A stretch of 32,108 bases of DNA from Burkholderiales bacterium UBA2647. GTDB lineage: Bacteria > Pseudomonadota > Gammaproteobacteria > Burkholderiales > Burkholderiaceae_E. The first letter of the stretch is position 1; every line of letters starts with the position of its first letter. The stretch covers positions 1 to 32,108 of the forward strand of contig DENJ01000024.1 in NCBI GenBank assembly GCA_002359635.1. The letters run 5' to 3'. Of the stretch, positions 31,923-32,108 are shown one piece after another. The translations under genes were made by a program, and so were the position numbers. Below the pieces are notes generated by a model. The model saw only the letters and a list, made by a program, of their open reading frames with translations. It had not been told where the DNA came from and did no database searches.

Positions 31923-31957
31923 CCCTCAAGTCTGACGAAATCCGTTATACTTGAGGG
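31923..31957 (+). other. Inverted repeat between tyrB and tRNA-Asn
   Basis: CCCTCAAGT (31923-31931) and ACTTGAGGG (31949-31957) form a perfect 9-bp stem with a 17-base loop. There is no U-run. The right arm overlaps a -10-like TATACT at 31946-31951 that suits the tRNA gene, so it may end tyrB transcripts or control tRNA transcription. Confidence 0.5.
31946..31951 (+). promoter_or_regulatory. Possible -10 box of tRNA-Asn
   Basis: TATACT matches TATAAT at five of six positions, 15 bases before the mature tRNA, followed by a GC-rich TGAGGGC stretch typical of stringently controlled stable-RNA promoters. No good -35 box is seen. Confidence 0.4.
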
Positions 31958-31966
31958 CTTGGCAGA

Positions 31967-32042
31967 TCCCCGATAGCTCAGTCGGTAGAGCGCCGGACTG
32001 TTAATCCGTAGGTCCCTGGTTCGAGCCCAGGTCGGGGAGCCA
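31967..32042 (+). tRNA. tRNA-Asn (anticodon GUU)
   Basis: A complete 76-base cloverleaf can be drawn. The acceptor arms TCCCCGA and TCGGGGA pair fully, followed by discriminator G and an encoded CCA. The D-arm is in TAGCTCAGTCGGTAGAGC. The anticodon loop CTGTTAA gives GTT, which reads AAC/AAU. The T-arm reads CCTGG-TTCGAGC-CCAGG. No defect is seen. Confidence 0.97.
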
Positions 32043-32058
32043 ATATACTTAAACAGAT

Positions 32059-32094
32059 TCTCGTAAGTGATTGAAATATAACGACTTTACGAGA
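32059..32094. repeat. Inverted repeat just downstream of tRNA-Asn
   Basis: TCTCGTAA (32059-32066) and TTACGAGA (32087-32094) are perfect complements separated by 20 AT-rich bases. They lie in the last 66 bases of the window, which hold no gene. The repeat could be a weak terminator or the edge of an integrated element beyond the window. Confidence 0.5.
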
Positions 32095-32108
32095 CAGAAA
32101 AACACACA

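Noticed and set aside
1..32108. CRISPR arrays, insertion sequences, phage genes or toxin-antitoxin pairs
   Set aside because: No direct-repeat/spacer series, transposase, integrase or phage motif was seen on either strand.

Overview
The window is chromosomal DNA of a betaproteobacterium, most likely a member of the Burkholderiales. Three things point there: the complete block iscR-iscS-iscU-iscA-hscB-hscA-fdx-iscX, a low-molecular-weight phosphatase gene and uvrB immediately upstream of it with tyrB divergent, and an rpfE-type gene in front of recJ-prfB-lysS. Base composition and codon use look even throughout. I see no insertion sequence, integrase, phage gene or CRISPR array. This is compact housekeeping DNA with no gene-free stretch above 300 bases.

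Layout. 1-3419 (minus): a general amino-acid ABC importer, aapJ-aapQ-aapM; aapM is cut by the left edge and the ATPase gene must lie outside. 3518-6832 (minus): an Atg22/UMF1-type MFS permease and propionyl-CoA synthetase prpE. 7025-10587: an NlpC/P60 hydrolase (plus), a patatin-like lipoprotein (minus), an orphan iron(III)-type binding protein (plus) and a RidA protein (minus). 10574-16196 (minus): comEC, tatD, lolD and a LolC/E permease. 16195-21841 (plus): an rpfE-like gene, recJ, a possible 38-residue Cys-containing ORF, prfB with its programmed +1 frameshift, and lysS. 21939-27646 (minus): the isc operon. 27832-30559 (minus): the phosphatase and uvrB. 30708-32042 (plus): tyrB and tRNA-Asn(GUU).

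How parts work together. IscS supplies sulfur to clusters built on IscU; HscA/HscB and Fdx support assembly and transfer, IscA is an accessory carrier, and IscR senses cluster supply. The promoter in front of iscR carries two side-by-side sequences resembling type 1 IscR sites, which fits autoregulation. A strong intrinsic terminator lies between iscR and iscS, so the regulator and the assembly genes may be expressed to different levels. LolD and the LolC/E protein form the lipoprotein-release transporter.

Most worth a second look: a threefold 23-bp tandem repeat at the start of tatD that creates two 8-codon mini-ORFs chained by ATGA overlaps between lolD and tatD; the iscR-iscS terminator; the IscR-type promoter and a possible extra site before iscU; and the small ORF squeezed between recJ and prfB. 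None is a wholly new system; they are regulatory and translational oddities in conserved operons.
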